Source: Candidatus Fermentibacterota bacterium (lineage in GTDB: Bacteria; JAFGKV01). From it: a stretch of DNA of 64,000 bases. The notes under the pieces are model-generated. The model saw only the letters and a program-made list of their open reading frames with translations, searched no databases and was not told the origin of the DNA. The stretch's first letter is position 1, and each line of letters begins with the position of its first letter. The DNA is taken from positions 51,034 through 115,033 of the forward strand of contig JAFGKV010000036.1 of the NCBI GenBank assembly GCA_016928395.1. Direction: 5' to 3'. The position numbers were made by a program, and so were the translations under genes. Below, piece by piece: positions 35,752 through 44,949 of this stretch.

Positions 35752-37116
35752 ATGCTGCTGCTTCTTCTGTCCGGCAGTATGCTCCTCGGCTGGTCTCTGG
35801 GCGCCAATCACGGCGGCAATCTCTTCGGTCCGGCCGTGGGCGCCCGGATGATCCGCTTCACCACCGCGGCGACAACTTGCAGCGTCCTAGTGGTGATGGG
35901 TGCCGTCCTGGGTGGTGCCGGCACTACGGCAACCTTGGGTTCGGTAGGCACAGTAACGGCAACCGGTGGCGCGTGTGTCGTAGCCCTGGCCGCTGCCGCT
36001 ACCATAACCCTCATGTCTAGATTTGGCCTGCCCATCTCGACGTCACAAGCCGTGGTCGGGGCCATCGTGGGATGGAATGCGTTCACCCATACTCCCACAG
36101 GCTTCACGTCGCTGAGCGCAATCATCGCGAGCTGGGTCATCGCGCCGTGCATTGCCGCGGCCGTTGCGGCAGCAGGATACGCTGCCGTGCGCGCCGCCTC
36201 GCAGCACTCCCGGCTCCATCTCCTCACCATCGACGCCATGACACGTGCGGGGTTGGTGGTGGTCAGTGCCTTTGGCGCCTATAGCCTCGGGGCCAACAAC
36301 ATCGCCAATGTGGTGGGAATGTTCGCGGGCGTTGTTCCCTTTCATCCCATTACCATAGCCGGCGTGCAGGTGTCGCCCTCCCATCAGTTGTTCTTCCTCG
36401 GCGGGTGTGCCATTGCCGTGGGGATTCTCACCTACTCCCATCGGGTGGTTCACACGGTGGGAAGCGACCTGCTCAAGCTGTCACCCGTGGCGGCCCTTGT
36501 CGTGCTTTTCGCACACGGACTCGTCCTCTTTGTGTTCTCATCCCAAGAGTTCAGCCGCGTCTTGCGCGGTCTCGGGCTGCCGGGGATTCCTCTGGTACCC
36601 ATATCCAGCTCCCAGGCGGTAACCGGGGCCGTCCTGGGGATCGGGCTGGTCAAGCGGGCGCGAGGACTGCGCCTCGGGGTCATGCGGGACATCGCGGCGG
36701 GCTGGGTCACTGCTCCGGTTCTTGCGGGTCTGGCTTGCTTTGTGGGGCTCTTCGTTGCCCAAAACGTGTTTGAGCTGGAGGTCAGCGTGCACTCTGGTCT
36801 CAATGGCGTCGGATCCTGTCGCCACCCTGCCCGAGACTTCGGGATACCGATCACTACGCCCGAATCGTATCGTCTTTTCTGCGCGGAGTCAGAGAGTCTC
36901 GGGGATCTGGCCCACTCGTCCCTCCCCCGCGGTGATACTGGCATCCATTCTGCGGTATGCGGTTCGTTTACTGCTCGCGCGGCACCCTGGGAAGCCGCAA
37001 TTCGTTCTCCGCAGAATTCGAAAGTAGTCCCGGGACTAAAGACTCGCGTGCGTCGCGTCCTCGCGGCGGCCACGGTGGCAGCCAAGACTGACGGGGCCGG
37101 GAGTCTGTTCGGGTGA
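35752..37116 (+). CDS. PiT-family inorganic anion transporter, atypical
   Basis: 454 residues. The ATG at 35752 has GAGG 7 nt upstream. About 10 helices arranged in two inverted repeats: repeat 1 with SLGANHGGNLFGPAVGARM and repeat 2 with SLGANNIANVVGMFAG. PiT phosphate carriers usually have GAND in both; here the first has GANH and the second GANN, so the two conserved Asp are absent. The second variant is known in the CysP/anion subfamily, but the His is unusual. Family homology ends at about residue 345 (FVAQNVFELEV); the last ~110 codons are compositionally unlike the transporter. The stop overlaps the next start as GTGA. Phosphate is likely but not certain. Confidence 0.8.
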   Translation: MLLLLLSGSMLLGWSLGANHGGNLFGPAVGARMIRFTTAATTCSVLVVMGAVLGGAGTTATLGSVGTVTATGGACVVALAAAATITLMSRFGLPISTSQAVVGAIVGWNAFTHTPTGFTSLSAIIASWVIAPCIAAAVAAAGYAAVRAASQHSRLHLLTIDAMTRAGLVVVSAFGAYSLGANNIANVVGMFAGVVPFHPITIAGVQVSPSHQLFFLGGCAIAVGILTYSHRVVHTVGSDLLKLSPVAALVVLFAHGLVLFVFSSQEFSRVLRGLGLPGIPLVPISSSQAVTGAVLGIGLVKRARGLRLGVMRDIAAGWVTAPVLAGLACFVGLFVAQNVFELEVSVHSGLNGVGSCRHPARDFGIPITTPESYRLFCAESESLGDLAHSSLPRGDTGIHSAVCGSFTARAAPWEAAIRSPQNSKVVPGLKTRVRRVLAAATVAAKTDGAGSLFG

Positions 37117-39371
37117 GGGCGTTTCTTTCTTCTCTTCTGCCCTTGTTCCTGGTTGGGTGCACGACCGTGAGTCCTCCGGGCATCCGCCCGGGTGATTCGG
37201 TCTTCGATATCCTCACATCCGGGGAGATCTCCGGCTTCCCTCGCACCAACCTGCCACCCGAGCTCGCCAGGATGGCCTCCGGGCCATTCACCTTGATCTC
37301 TCTTGAGCTGGCGCCTGACCAGTGGATGGAAGCGGGGCTCCCACCCGTTCGCCTGAGATCCGCGATAGCTGATAATGAGGTGCGGTACTGGAGTGCGCGC
37401 CCGTCCGTCCGCGGATGGGACAAGTCATCCCAAGTGCAGATATACCGGCAGGGTATACTCCACTCTCGATGGAGACCCGCCACTGAACCCTTTCCTGGAT
37501 GGGATGCGTGGTGGGATCCCTCGGCGGGCGGGCTTTTCGCCCTATCAAGATCGCAGCCTCAAGACGTGGCGGTGGCCTTCACGGTCCACCCGGGCCGCGA
37601 GCTCGCGGAGTATGAGCCGGTGCTCGCGGCCGAGGGAGCGCCCCTGTCGAGAGTGGGAAGCCTCGTGCGTACCGTCCAACTCGAACGAACCAGTCGCCGA
37701 GCGCTGTTCCTCCCTGCCCCGGGGTGTCTCACTCTTCCCCTGGGGAACCTCGCGAGCGACGAAGTGCGGGTGGTGGTGGGCATCGCGGATCATGCCTACG
37801 AATCCTCCGGCGGCGTGATGCGGCAGAGCACAGGTCGAAGCGACGGCGCGATCTTTGCCCTGGAGATGTCCACCGGGGGCCGTTGGAAGCGGATCTGGGA
37901 GCACACCGTTGGCCAGTCCGATTTGGGCACATGGCATGGTCCATACGCCGTGGACCTTGGCGGCTATTGCGGCAAGCGGGCAACCATGAGGCTCGTGACG
38001 GAGCCGGGGCCTTCAGACCAACCCTTCTTCGATTATGCCCTATGGGGGGAACTCCGGTTCGCGGGCCGGGCGAGACATGAACCCCAGCGCCCGCACATCA
38101 TAGTCATCGACCTGGATACCTTGCGACGAGACCGCGTGGGGTGCCATGGCGCCGCGCGCGGCTTGACCCCCAGGATCGACCGATGGGCCCGGCAGGCAAC
38201 CGTGTACGATGATTGCATCGCGGCCTCCAGCTGGACCTTGCCGTCCACTGTGTCCATGTTCACGGGCTTGGCGGTCCATCAGCATCGGGTTGACCGTTTT
38301 GGCGAAGTCATGACCGAACAGATGGCGCCCGTGCCACTCCAGCTCCAGAGGGCGGGCTACGAAACCATCGGCATCGCCGAAGGAGGCTATGTCTCGGCGG
38401 ATTTCGGATTCAGCCTCGGGTTCGACGTCTATGACTGCACCAGATTCAAGGATCCTCGCTGGTACGATGTCCTGGACATGCTTCGCCGGCGGAGAAGCGA
38501 ACGCCCAGTCTTTCTGTTCCTCCATACCTACATGGTTCACGCCCCCTATCCGTTCGACCCTCGGTTCGAAAGCCCCTCAAAACCCTACGCCAGCCGCCTG
38601 AGGGGCCAGGACATAGAGTATCCCACGGTCATCGAGCCCCACAGCCGGGGCATCATCACGCTCGTTGAGGAGGACAGGCAGTACATCGCCGACATGTACG
38701 ATGCCTTGGTCAACCGTGCAGACGAGCATGTCGGCGCGTTCATCGATTCCCTGGGGGAGGCCTTGCGTGGTCAGCCTTATGCGTTGATTCTGACCTCTGA
38801 TCATGGGGAGGAATTCCTGGAACACGGGCTCCTGGGGCATGCACAATCGCTGTTCCAGGAGTTGCTTGCCGTGCCGCTTATCGTGCGGTTCCCGGGCCAG
38901 ACCCACGGCATGGTGGAGAAACGACCCAGTTCCGGTTTGGATCTAGCTCCCACCATCCTGGACCTGGCGGGTCTTTCCTTTGATGGTCTGCCCGGATTCT
39001 CCCTGCGCTCCCTCCCGCACCCACCCAGGGAACGCATCGGATCCCAGTATCGTTCGGTGCATGCGCTGGTATTCGAGGGTCTGAAGCTCATCTCAGGACC
39101 AGTGGCCAGCCCAAGGGGCCCTTCAGCTCCCGTGCAGCTCTACGACTTGGTTCAGGATCCCGGAGAAAGGACCGACCTCTACCCCGCCGGGCATGACTCG
39201 ACCGCCATGTTGGAGGAGCGTCTGGTGGGGATACTTCGATCCAAAGGGCCCCGTGTTCAGCCAACGCGGCCGAGGCCCGGGTGGACGGGCGACTTGCCGC
39301 GCCTTGAGGCCCTCGGCTATGTCGGCCACGATTCGCCCAGGCCCGGGACAGTAGGGTCATCGGCTCCGTGA
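37113..39371 (+). CDS. Sulfatase-like hydrolase lipoprotein (alkaline phosphatase superfamily)
   Basis: 752 residues starting GTG at 37113. A lipoprotein signal (LLPLFLVGC, Cys16) precedes a ~310-residue beta-rich region with no recognised catalytic motif. The sulfatase-like fold begins near residue 325: HIIVIDLDTLRRDRVGCHG (metal-binding DLDTLR), then SSWTLPSTVSMFTGL in place of the C/S-x-P-x-R formylglycine motif, so the nucleophile would be Thr, as in phosphotransferase-type relatives. Later metal residues are in LTSDHGEEFLEHGLLGHA. It is periplasmic or surface exposed. Sulfate ester cleavage is not expected without formylglycine; a phosphoester or phosphonate substrate is more likely. Confidence 0.82.
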   Translation: MRAFLSSLLPLFLVGCTTVSPPGIRPGDSVFDILTSGEISGFPRTNLPPELARMASGPFTLISLELAPDQWMEAGLPPVRLRSAIADNEVRYWSARPSVRGWDKSSQVQIYRQGILHSRWRPATEPFPGWDAWWDPSAGGLFALSRSQPQDVAVAFTVHPGRELAEYEPVLAAEGAPLSRVGSLVRTVQLERTSRRALFLPAPGCLTLPLGNLASDEVRVVVGIADHAYESSGGVMRQSTGRSDGAIFALEMSTGGRWKRIWEHTVGQSDLGTWHGPYAVDLGGYCGKRATMRLVTEPGPSDQPFFDYALWGELRFAGRARHEPQRPHIIVIDLDTLRRDRVGCHGAARGLTPRIDRWARQATVYDDCIAASSWTLPSTVSMFTGLAVHQHRVDRFGEVMTEQMAPVPLQLQRAGYETIGIAEGGYVSADFGFSLGFDVYDCTRFKDPRWYDVLDMLRRRRSERPVFLFLHTYMVHAPYPFDPRFESPSKPYASRLRGQDIEYPTVIEPHSRGIITLVEEDRQYIADMYDALVNRADEHVGAFIDSLGEALRGQPYALILTSDHGEEFLEHGLLGHAQSLFQELLAVPLIVRFPGQTHGMVEKRPSSGLDLAPTILDLAGLSFDGLPGFSLRSLPHPPRERIGSQYRSVHALVFEGLKLISGPVASPRGPSAPVQLYDLVQDPGERTDLYPAGHDSTAMLEERLVGILRSKGPRVQPTRPRPGWTGDLPRLEALGYVGHDSPRPGTVGSSAP

Positions 39372-40714
39372 CCGGTACCGCGGCCTTGGGTGCGCATCTG
39401 TCATCGCGATCTGGCACCCATCGACTCTGCCGGTCTCATTGCTCCCTTGCCGGGCCAGGCCTCGTGGTACGGGGCAGGGTTGGCAGAGTGGAAGGGACAA
39501 CGCTCATCATCGCCACGCAACAGGAGGTCGTGACGGTACAGGCCACTGCGGGAATCGACGTTCGCCCGGGCGACATTGTTGAACTCCTCGCCGACGAACG
39601 CAGCAGGGCCACCGACCTGCGCGTTCTGGTTCGGCCTGCCCTGCCGCCCGCGAACCACGACGCCTCCCCCGCGAGGCATCCCGATATCTCCGTAGTCTTG
39701 GCGGCCAGGAGCACCATGCACTCCCGCATCCGGGAGTTCTTTCATAGTCGCGGCTTCATTGAAGTCCCGACGCCGACTCTGGTCCCCTCGCCGGGCATGG
39801 AGTCGACCTTGACGGGCTTTTCCACCTCGTATGAGGATCACACCGGCTTCGTTCGCACCCTGTGGTTGCCAACCTCGCCGGAGTTCGCCCTGAAACGAGC
39901 ATTATGCGGCGGCATGGAGCGCATATTCGAGATCAGGCCCGTGTTCCGGAACCGGGGTGAGATGGGGCCCTTGCACCACCCCGAGTTCACCATGCTGGAG
40001 TGGTATCGCGCCTACGAAGACTATCATGCCATCATGCAGGATACGGAAGAACTGGTCTCGCGTATCGCCCGGAGCCTGTGCCCGCTGCGCGACACAACCT
40101 TCCGTGGCGTTTCCCTAAGGTGGGAACCGCCTTTCCCTCGCCTCAGCGTGGCGGAAGCCTTCATACGATACTCGGGGATAGACCTCTTGGCGGGCTTGGA
40201 GGATAAGGATGAGTTCAGCCGGTGCTGCGCTGGGCGGCTCTCCCATGTGTCCGCTGGCGATGACTTCTGTACCCTGTTCCATCGGATCATGGTTGAACTG
40301 ATCGAGCCACACCTCGGGCTTGAGGGCCCTTTGGTTCTCTATGATTACCCCCTGGAGCTGGCAGCTCTCTCGGTACCCAAAAGGAATGATCCCCGGCTCT
40401 GCGAGCGCTTTGAGCTCTACGTGGCGGGAGTGGAACTGGCCAATGCCTTCACCGAGGTCAATGATCCCCGTGAGATGGCGCTGCGCATCAGGCAGGCCAG
40501 AGCGGAACAAAAGAACCGCGGACTCGCCCCCACTCCCGTCGACGCGGCGCTCCTCCAGGCCATGCGCCGCGGCATGCCCCCCGCCGGGGGCATCGCCCTG
40601 GGGCTCGACCGCCTGCTGATGGTCATGCTGGGCGTGGAGCACATCTGTGGCATCGCGCCCTTCTCCCTCCACGACGAGCACTCGCTAAGTCAACGCACCG
40701 GTCGCCTGGCATGA
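39368..40714 (+). CDS. epmA: EpmA-like (GenX/PoxA) EF-P lysine ligase homolog
   Basis: 448 residues, start GTG at 39368 overlapping the sulfatase stop. The class II synthetase core has IREFFHSRGFIEVPTPTLVPSPG, FRNRGEMGPLHHPEFTMLEWYRAYEDY (motif 2), RFELYVAGVELANAFTEV and GIALGLDRLLMVMLGVEHI (motif 3), which identify EpmA rather than full LysRS. EpmA transfers beta-lysine or a related group to EF-P. An additional N-terminal region of about 100 residues (VRGRVGRVEGTTLIIATQQEVVTVQ, then PGDIVELLAD) looks OB-like, which standard EpmA lacks. No efp, epmB or epmC was seen in the window. Confidence 0.85.
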   Translation: MTGTAALGAHLSSRSGTHRLCRSHCSLAGPGLVVRGRVGRVEGTTLIIATQQEVVTVQATAGIDVRPGDIVELLADERSRATDLRVLVRPALPPANHDASPARHPDISVVLAARSTMHSRIREFFHSRGFIEVPTPTLVPSPGMESTLTGFSTSYEDHTGFVRTLWLPTSPEFALKRALCGGMERIFEIRPVFRNRGEMGPLHHPEFTMLEWYRAYEDYHAIMQDTEELVSRIARSLCPLRDTTFRGVSLRWEPPFPRLSVAEAFIRYSGIDLLAGLEDKDEFSRCCAGRLSHVSAGDDFCTLFHRIMVELIEPHLGLEGPLVLYDYPLELAALSVPKRNDPRLCERFELYVAGVELANAFTEVNDPREMALRIRQARAEQKNRGLAPTPVDAALLQAMRRGMPPAGGIALGLDRLLMVMLGVEHICGIAPFSLHDEHSLSQRTGRLA

Positions 40715-40842
40715 TCCGGCCCGCCCGTTGACGGCCGGCCCTTTGATGGCCACTTTGTGGCGTCGTCCCGTAGTGTGCGGCGATGCCGGCTCCCTGTCTT
40801 TGGAGGGAATAGGCTAAGCCGAGATCACGCCATGGAGTAAGA

Positions 40843-41346
40843 GTGAACGCCGAGACGCAGAACAGCATAGAACAACCCACCGAGAATCTCTCGGGAGTCT
40901 GCGCACCCCCTTCGCCTCCGGCCGCCGGCACCCCCGCAGATCTGCCGGCGGACCCCCGATGGTGGATCCCATGGGTGGCTCTGGCGGCATTGGGCCTTGT
41001 CGCATTGGCCATCCCGGCAACCCACACCGACGTGGCCAAGGTGCGCCGTCAAATGGAGGCACAACGTTGCCGGGAGCAAATGCTGGCATTGGCTGAGGGG
41101 GAAGTTCAGCACTACCTGGACCACCAGTCCTTCACCACGGAACAAAGGGCCCTCACCCGGTATGTTCCCTTTGCCGAGCATGCCCAATGTCCTTCGTGCA
41201 GGACCAACTACCGCCTGGAGGTCTTCCAAAACCACGTGTGCGTTCGCTGCCCCTGTGAATCGGTTCGGCATGGCTGGGTGGAGCGCCCGGCTCCGGCCGG
41301 CACCGACTCGGGAGGCCCTGAGCGGCACTCGTCACCATCGCAATGA
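40843..41346 (+). CDS. Single-pass membrane protein, pilin-like with Cys pairs
   Basis: 167 residues, GTG start with GGAG upstream. A proline-rich N-terminus (residues 1-40) leads to one membrane helix (WWIPWVALAALGLVALAIP), then a helix (RRQMEAQRCREQMLALAEGEVQHYL), a TTEQRALTRYVPFAE segment and a C-terminal metal-like CPSC...CVRCPC pattern. The layout after the helix resembles pseudopilins of FCB-group bacteria, which carry a CPxC pair in the same place, although the N-terminal prepilin cleavage motif is absent. It is probably an inner-membrane protein with a periplasmic domain; the function is unknown. Confidence 0.6.
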   Translation: MNAETQNSIEQPTENLSGVCAPPSPPAAGTPADLPADPRWWIPWVALAALGLVALAIPATHTDVAKVRRQMEAQRCREQMLALAEGEVQHYLDHQSFTTEQRALTRYVPFAEHAQCPSCRTNYRLEVFQNHVCVRCPCESVRHGWVERPAPAGTDSGGPERHSSPSQ

Positions 41347-42074
41347 GCCGGCACACGCGCCCAGAGATCCAGCACTGAGGTCACCAACCTCCTCTCCGAT
41401 TTCCACCCCGTTCCCTGGCCCACCGGCAGTGTGCGGCCAGTATCCGCGATTTCCTCGGGCAGGAGAGCCTTTGAGCCTCTCCGACTACTCAAGGCACCGT
41501 CCACGAATCGAGCGGGTCTCTGGAGACTCCGAAGGAGAACCTGATGGCCAGTGATGCGGTAGGAGGATGCAGAGGAACGCGGGAGTACGCCTCACCTGTC
41601 ACTTCACGCAGAACCACTCCAGCATTCCCGCCAGCGATGCCGGGCAGGTCCCACACGGTGTGGCGGAACGGAAGACCCAAGGTCATCACCCGGTGTAGCC
41701 GGGTGATCCAGAAACACGGCCTGGCGTGCCGGGACACGCCGGGCAATGACAGGGGCGCGGGTGCGAGGTACACCATGTGTCGCCAGGGCCGGCGCGGGGC
41801 CGAAACTCGAGTAAAAGAACATGCAGAGCTCGCACTCGTAGTCGTCGTACTCAACTCCCCGGCTCGTCAACTACGAGTGCGATTACGACAACGACAACGA
41901 GACCGACCCTGAGTGAGGAGTGAGCTGAGGGCTGACAGCCGATAGCCGATAGCCACCAGCGGGCCGTACTCTCAACCCCGAAGCATCTGAGTGCGCCCGC
42001 GTCCTCAGAGGCTCCACTGAACCCTGAGCCTTCGGACCCGTGGCCCGCGTTTCACCCACCCACGCCGTCCCGGC
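41347..42074. repeat. Gene-free gap with inverted and short tandem repeats
   Basis: About 730 nt with no credible gene. It contains an 11-bp perfect inverted repeat (CGCACTCGTAG 41831-41841 and CTACGAGTGCG 41871-41881), hexamers ACGACA/ACGACA/ACGAGA (41885-41902), heptamers GAGTGAG twice (41911-41924) and GCTGAGG/GCTGACA/GCCGATA/GCCGATA (41924-41951). The themes match the 34.3-35.1 kb gap. Confidence 0.65.
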
Positions 42075-42119
42075 CGAAAACACAGCGCCCAGGCTGCCTT
42101 TCGGCAACCTGGGCGCTGG
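42075..42119 (-). terminator. Rho-independent terminator of groES-groEL
   Basis: On the minus strand a perfect GC-rich stem CAGCGCCCAGG...CCTGGGCGCTG with an extended TTGCC-GAAA-GGCAG top and a GAAA tetraloop is followed by TGTTTTC, about 20 nt after the groEL stop. This is a convincing intrinsic terminator. Confidence 0.93.
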
Positions 42120-42138
42120 CGGTCTCTTGGGAGACTAC

Positions 42139-43761
<1,623 letters not shown>

Positions 43762-43816
43762 CTATGTTCCTCCTTCTGTATACGTGCGATCCGAAAAAAC
43801 GCTTCCGCTGACGCGG

Positions 43817-44101
43817 CTAGATCACCGCGAGGATGTCACTTTCCCTCATGATGAGGTACTCGTCACCATCGATGGTAACCTCGGTTCCCGAGTACTTTCC
43901 GTACAGAACCTTGTCACCAACCTTGACCTCCATCGCCTGGCGGGCGCCCTTCTCATCGACCTTTCCAGGCCCCACGGCGATAACCTCTCCCTGCTGAGGC
44001 TTCTCCTTGGCGGTGTCGGGGATGATGATGCTCCCCTTCTTGACTTCTGCTGCCTCGAGGGGCTTCACGATTACACGGTCTGCCAACGGCTTGACGTTCA
44101 C
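43817..44101 (-). CDS. groS: Co-chaperonin GroES
   Basis: 94 residues starting with a GTG at 44101, with AGGAGG about 10 nt upstream. [29 protein letters not shown] holds the mobile loop, and [25 protein letters not shown] completes the beta-barrel. Caps the GroEL ring. It is the first gene of the groES-groEL operon, behind a CIRCE-controlled promoter. Confidence 0.97.
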   Translation of the reverse strand: MNVKPLADRVIVKPLEAAEVKKGSIIIPDTAKEKPQQGEVIAVGPGKVDEKGARQAMEVKVGDKVLYGKYSGTEVTIDGDEYLIMRESDILAVI

Positions 44102-44214
44102 CTTTCTCTGCCTCCTTTCCGTGACTGACCGAGAACAAACGAACTACGCCACGAGAGTGCTAATATTCTCTCGCGACGTCTCGCATTATGCGACAAACAG
44201 TTCAGTCGCCTTCG

Positions 44215-44241
44215 TTAGCACTCAGTATGTCTGATTGCTAA
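44215..44241 (-). promoter_or_regulatory. CIRCE operator (HrcA site)
   Basis: TTAGCACTC (44215-44223), 9-nt spacer, GATTGCTAA (44233-44241); the canonical right arm is GAGTGCTAA, so there is one mismatch. It lies just downstream of the promoter and upstream of groES, where HrcA would block initiation until heat shock. A perfect isolated half-site GAGTGCTAA lies at 44155-44163. No hrcA gene is in the window. Confidence 0.92.
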
Positions 44242-44253
44242 CAAACACACCAC

Positions 44254-44282
44254 AATATAGCATGGTTCCGGGATTCGCGCAA
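44254..44282 (-). promoter_or_regulatory. Sigma70-like promoter for groES-groEL
   Basis: On the minus strand the -35 candidate TTGCGC (44282-44277) and -10 candidate TATATT (44259-44254) are separated by exactly 17 nt, with the CIRCE operator starting 12 nt further downstream. The spacing and operator position support this call. Confidence 0.65.
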
Positions 44283-44653
44283 TACCCTTCCATGGAGAGC
44301 CGGGGGCCTCCCGCGGAGAGGACAGCGTGGAGGTGCGAACGGCACATGCCTGGCACCGCTGATCACCACGGGCGACTCGTCGGAGATTCCCCGGCAGAGC
44401 ATCTGGAAACGAGGAGAAGACTGCAGGGCGTTCAGGTATAGACTGAGCCCGCTTCTCTCGAGGCACCCCGCCCCCGTCTCGATGCTCTTCGCGCTGCCTC
44501 CCACCGAACCCCGAAGCCTGCGAAGATGGTTCCCGCGCTATGGTCCTCCCAACCTTCCTCCTGTCATCCGCCTGCGCCTCCTGTCGATCGACAAAGAGCC
44601 CACGATACGTTACCTTGTCCTGTAGAGACTATACCCCAGCCGAAGAGGATCTC
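44283..44653. other. Intergenic between groES promoter and small membrane gene
   Basis: 371 nt. The part nearest 44283 is upstream of the groES promoter. No coding frame with recognisable character was found; a longer frame from 44540 is judged a start extension of the gene at 44654. Confidence 0.4.
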
Positions 44654-44926
44654 ATGTTGTGGGAAGAGTACGGTATCTACATTGTCGTCGGCATGGTCTT
44701 CGCATTGCTCATGATCGGCATGCTGATCGCTGAGGTGTTCATCGTCCGAGCCAACCGGAGACTCATCCGCGAGTCCACCCGAGAGATGGCCACCCTCCTT
44801 GCCCAGGCAGGCAAACCCGAAGACGGCCGCCGCCTGGCCAAGGCCATCGACGATGTGCTGGAGGAAGAACGCACACAGGTAATGAGCCGCCTGAAACGGC
44901 ATCGTCAACTTCGACACGAACGATAG
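44654..44926 (+). CDS. Small single-pass membrane protein, unknown
   Basis: 90 residues. The ATG at 44654 has GAGGAT 4-9 nt upstream, better than the longer frame beginning 44540. One N-terminal membrane helix (YIVVGMVFALLMIGMLIAEVFIV) is followed by a basic and then an amphipathic helical tail (RRLIRESTREMATLLAQAGK, DDVLEEERTQVMSRLKRH). It is convergent with the RNase G/E gene, ending 24 nt from its stop. The function is unknown. Confidence 0.65.
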   Translation: MLWEEYGIYIVVGMVFALLMIGMLIAEVFIVRANRRLIRESTREMATLLAQAGKPEDGRRLAKAIDDVLEEERTQVMSRLKRHRQLRHER

Positions 44927-44949
44927 CGCGCGGAAGCGAAGTCGAAACG

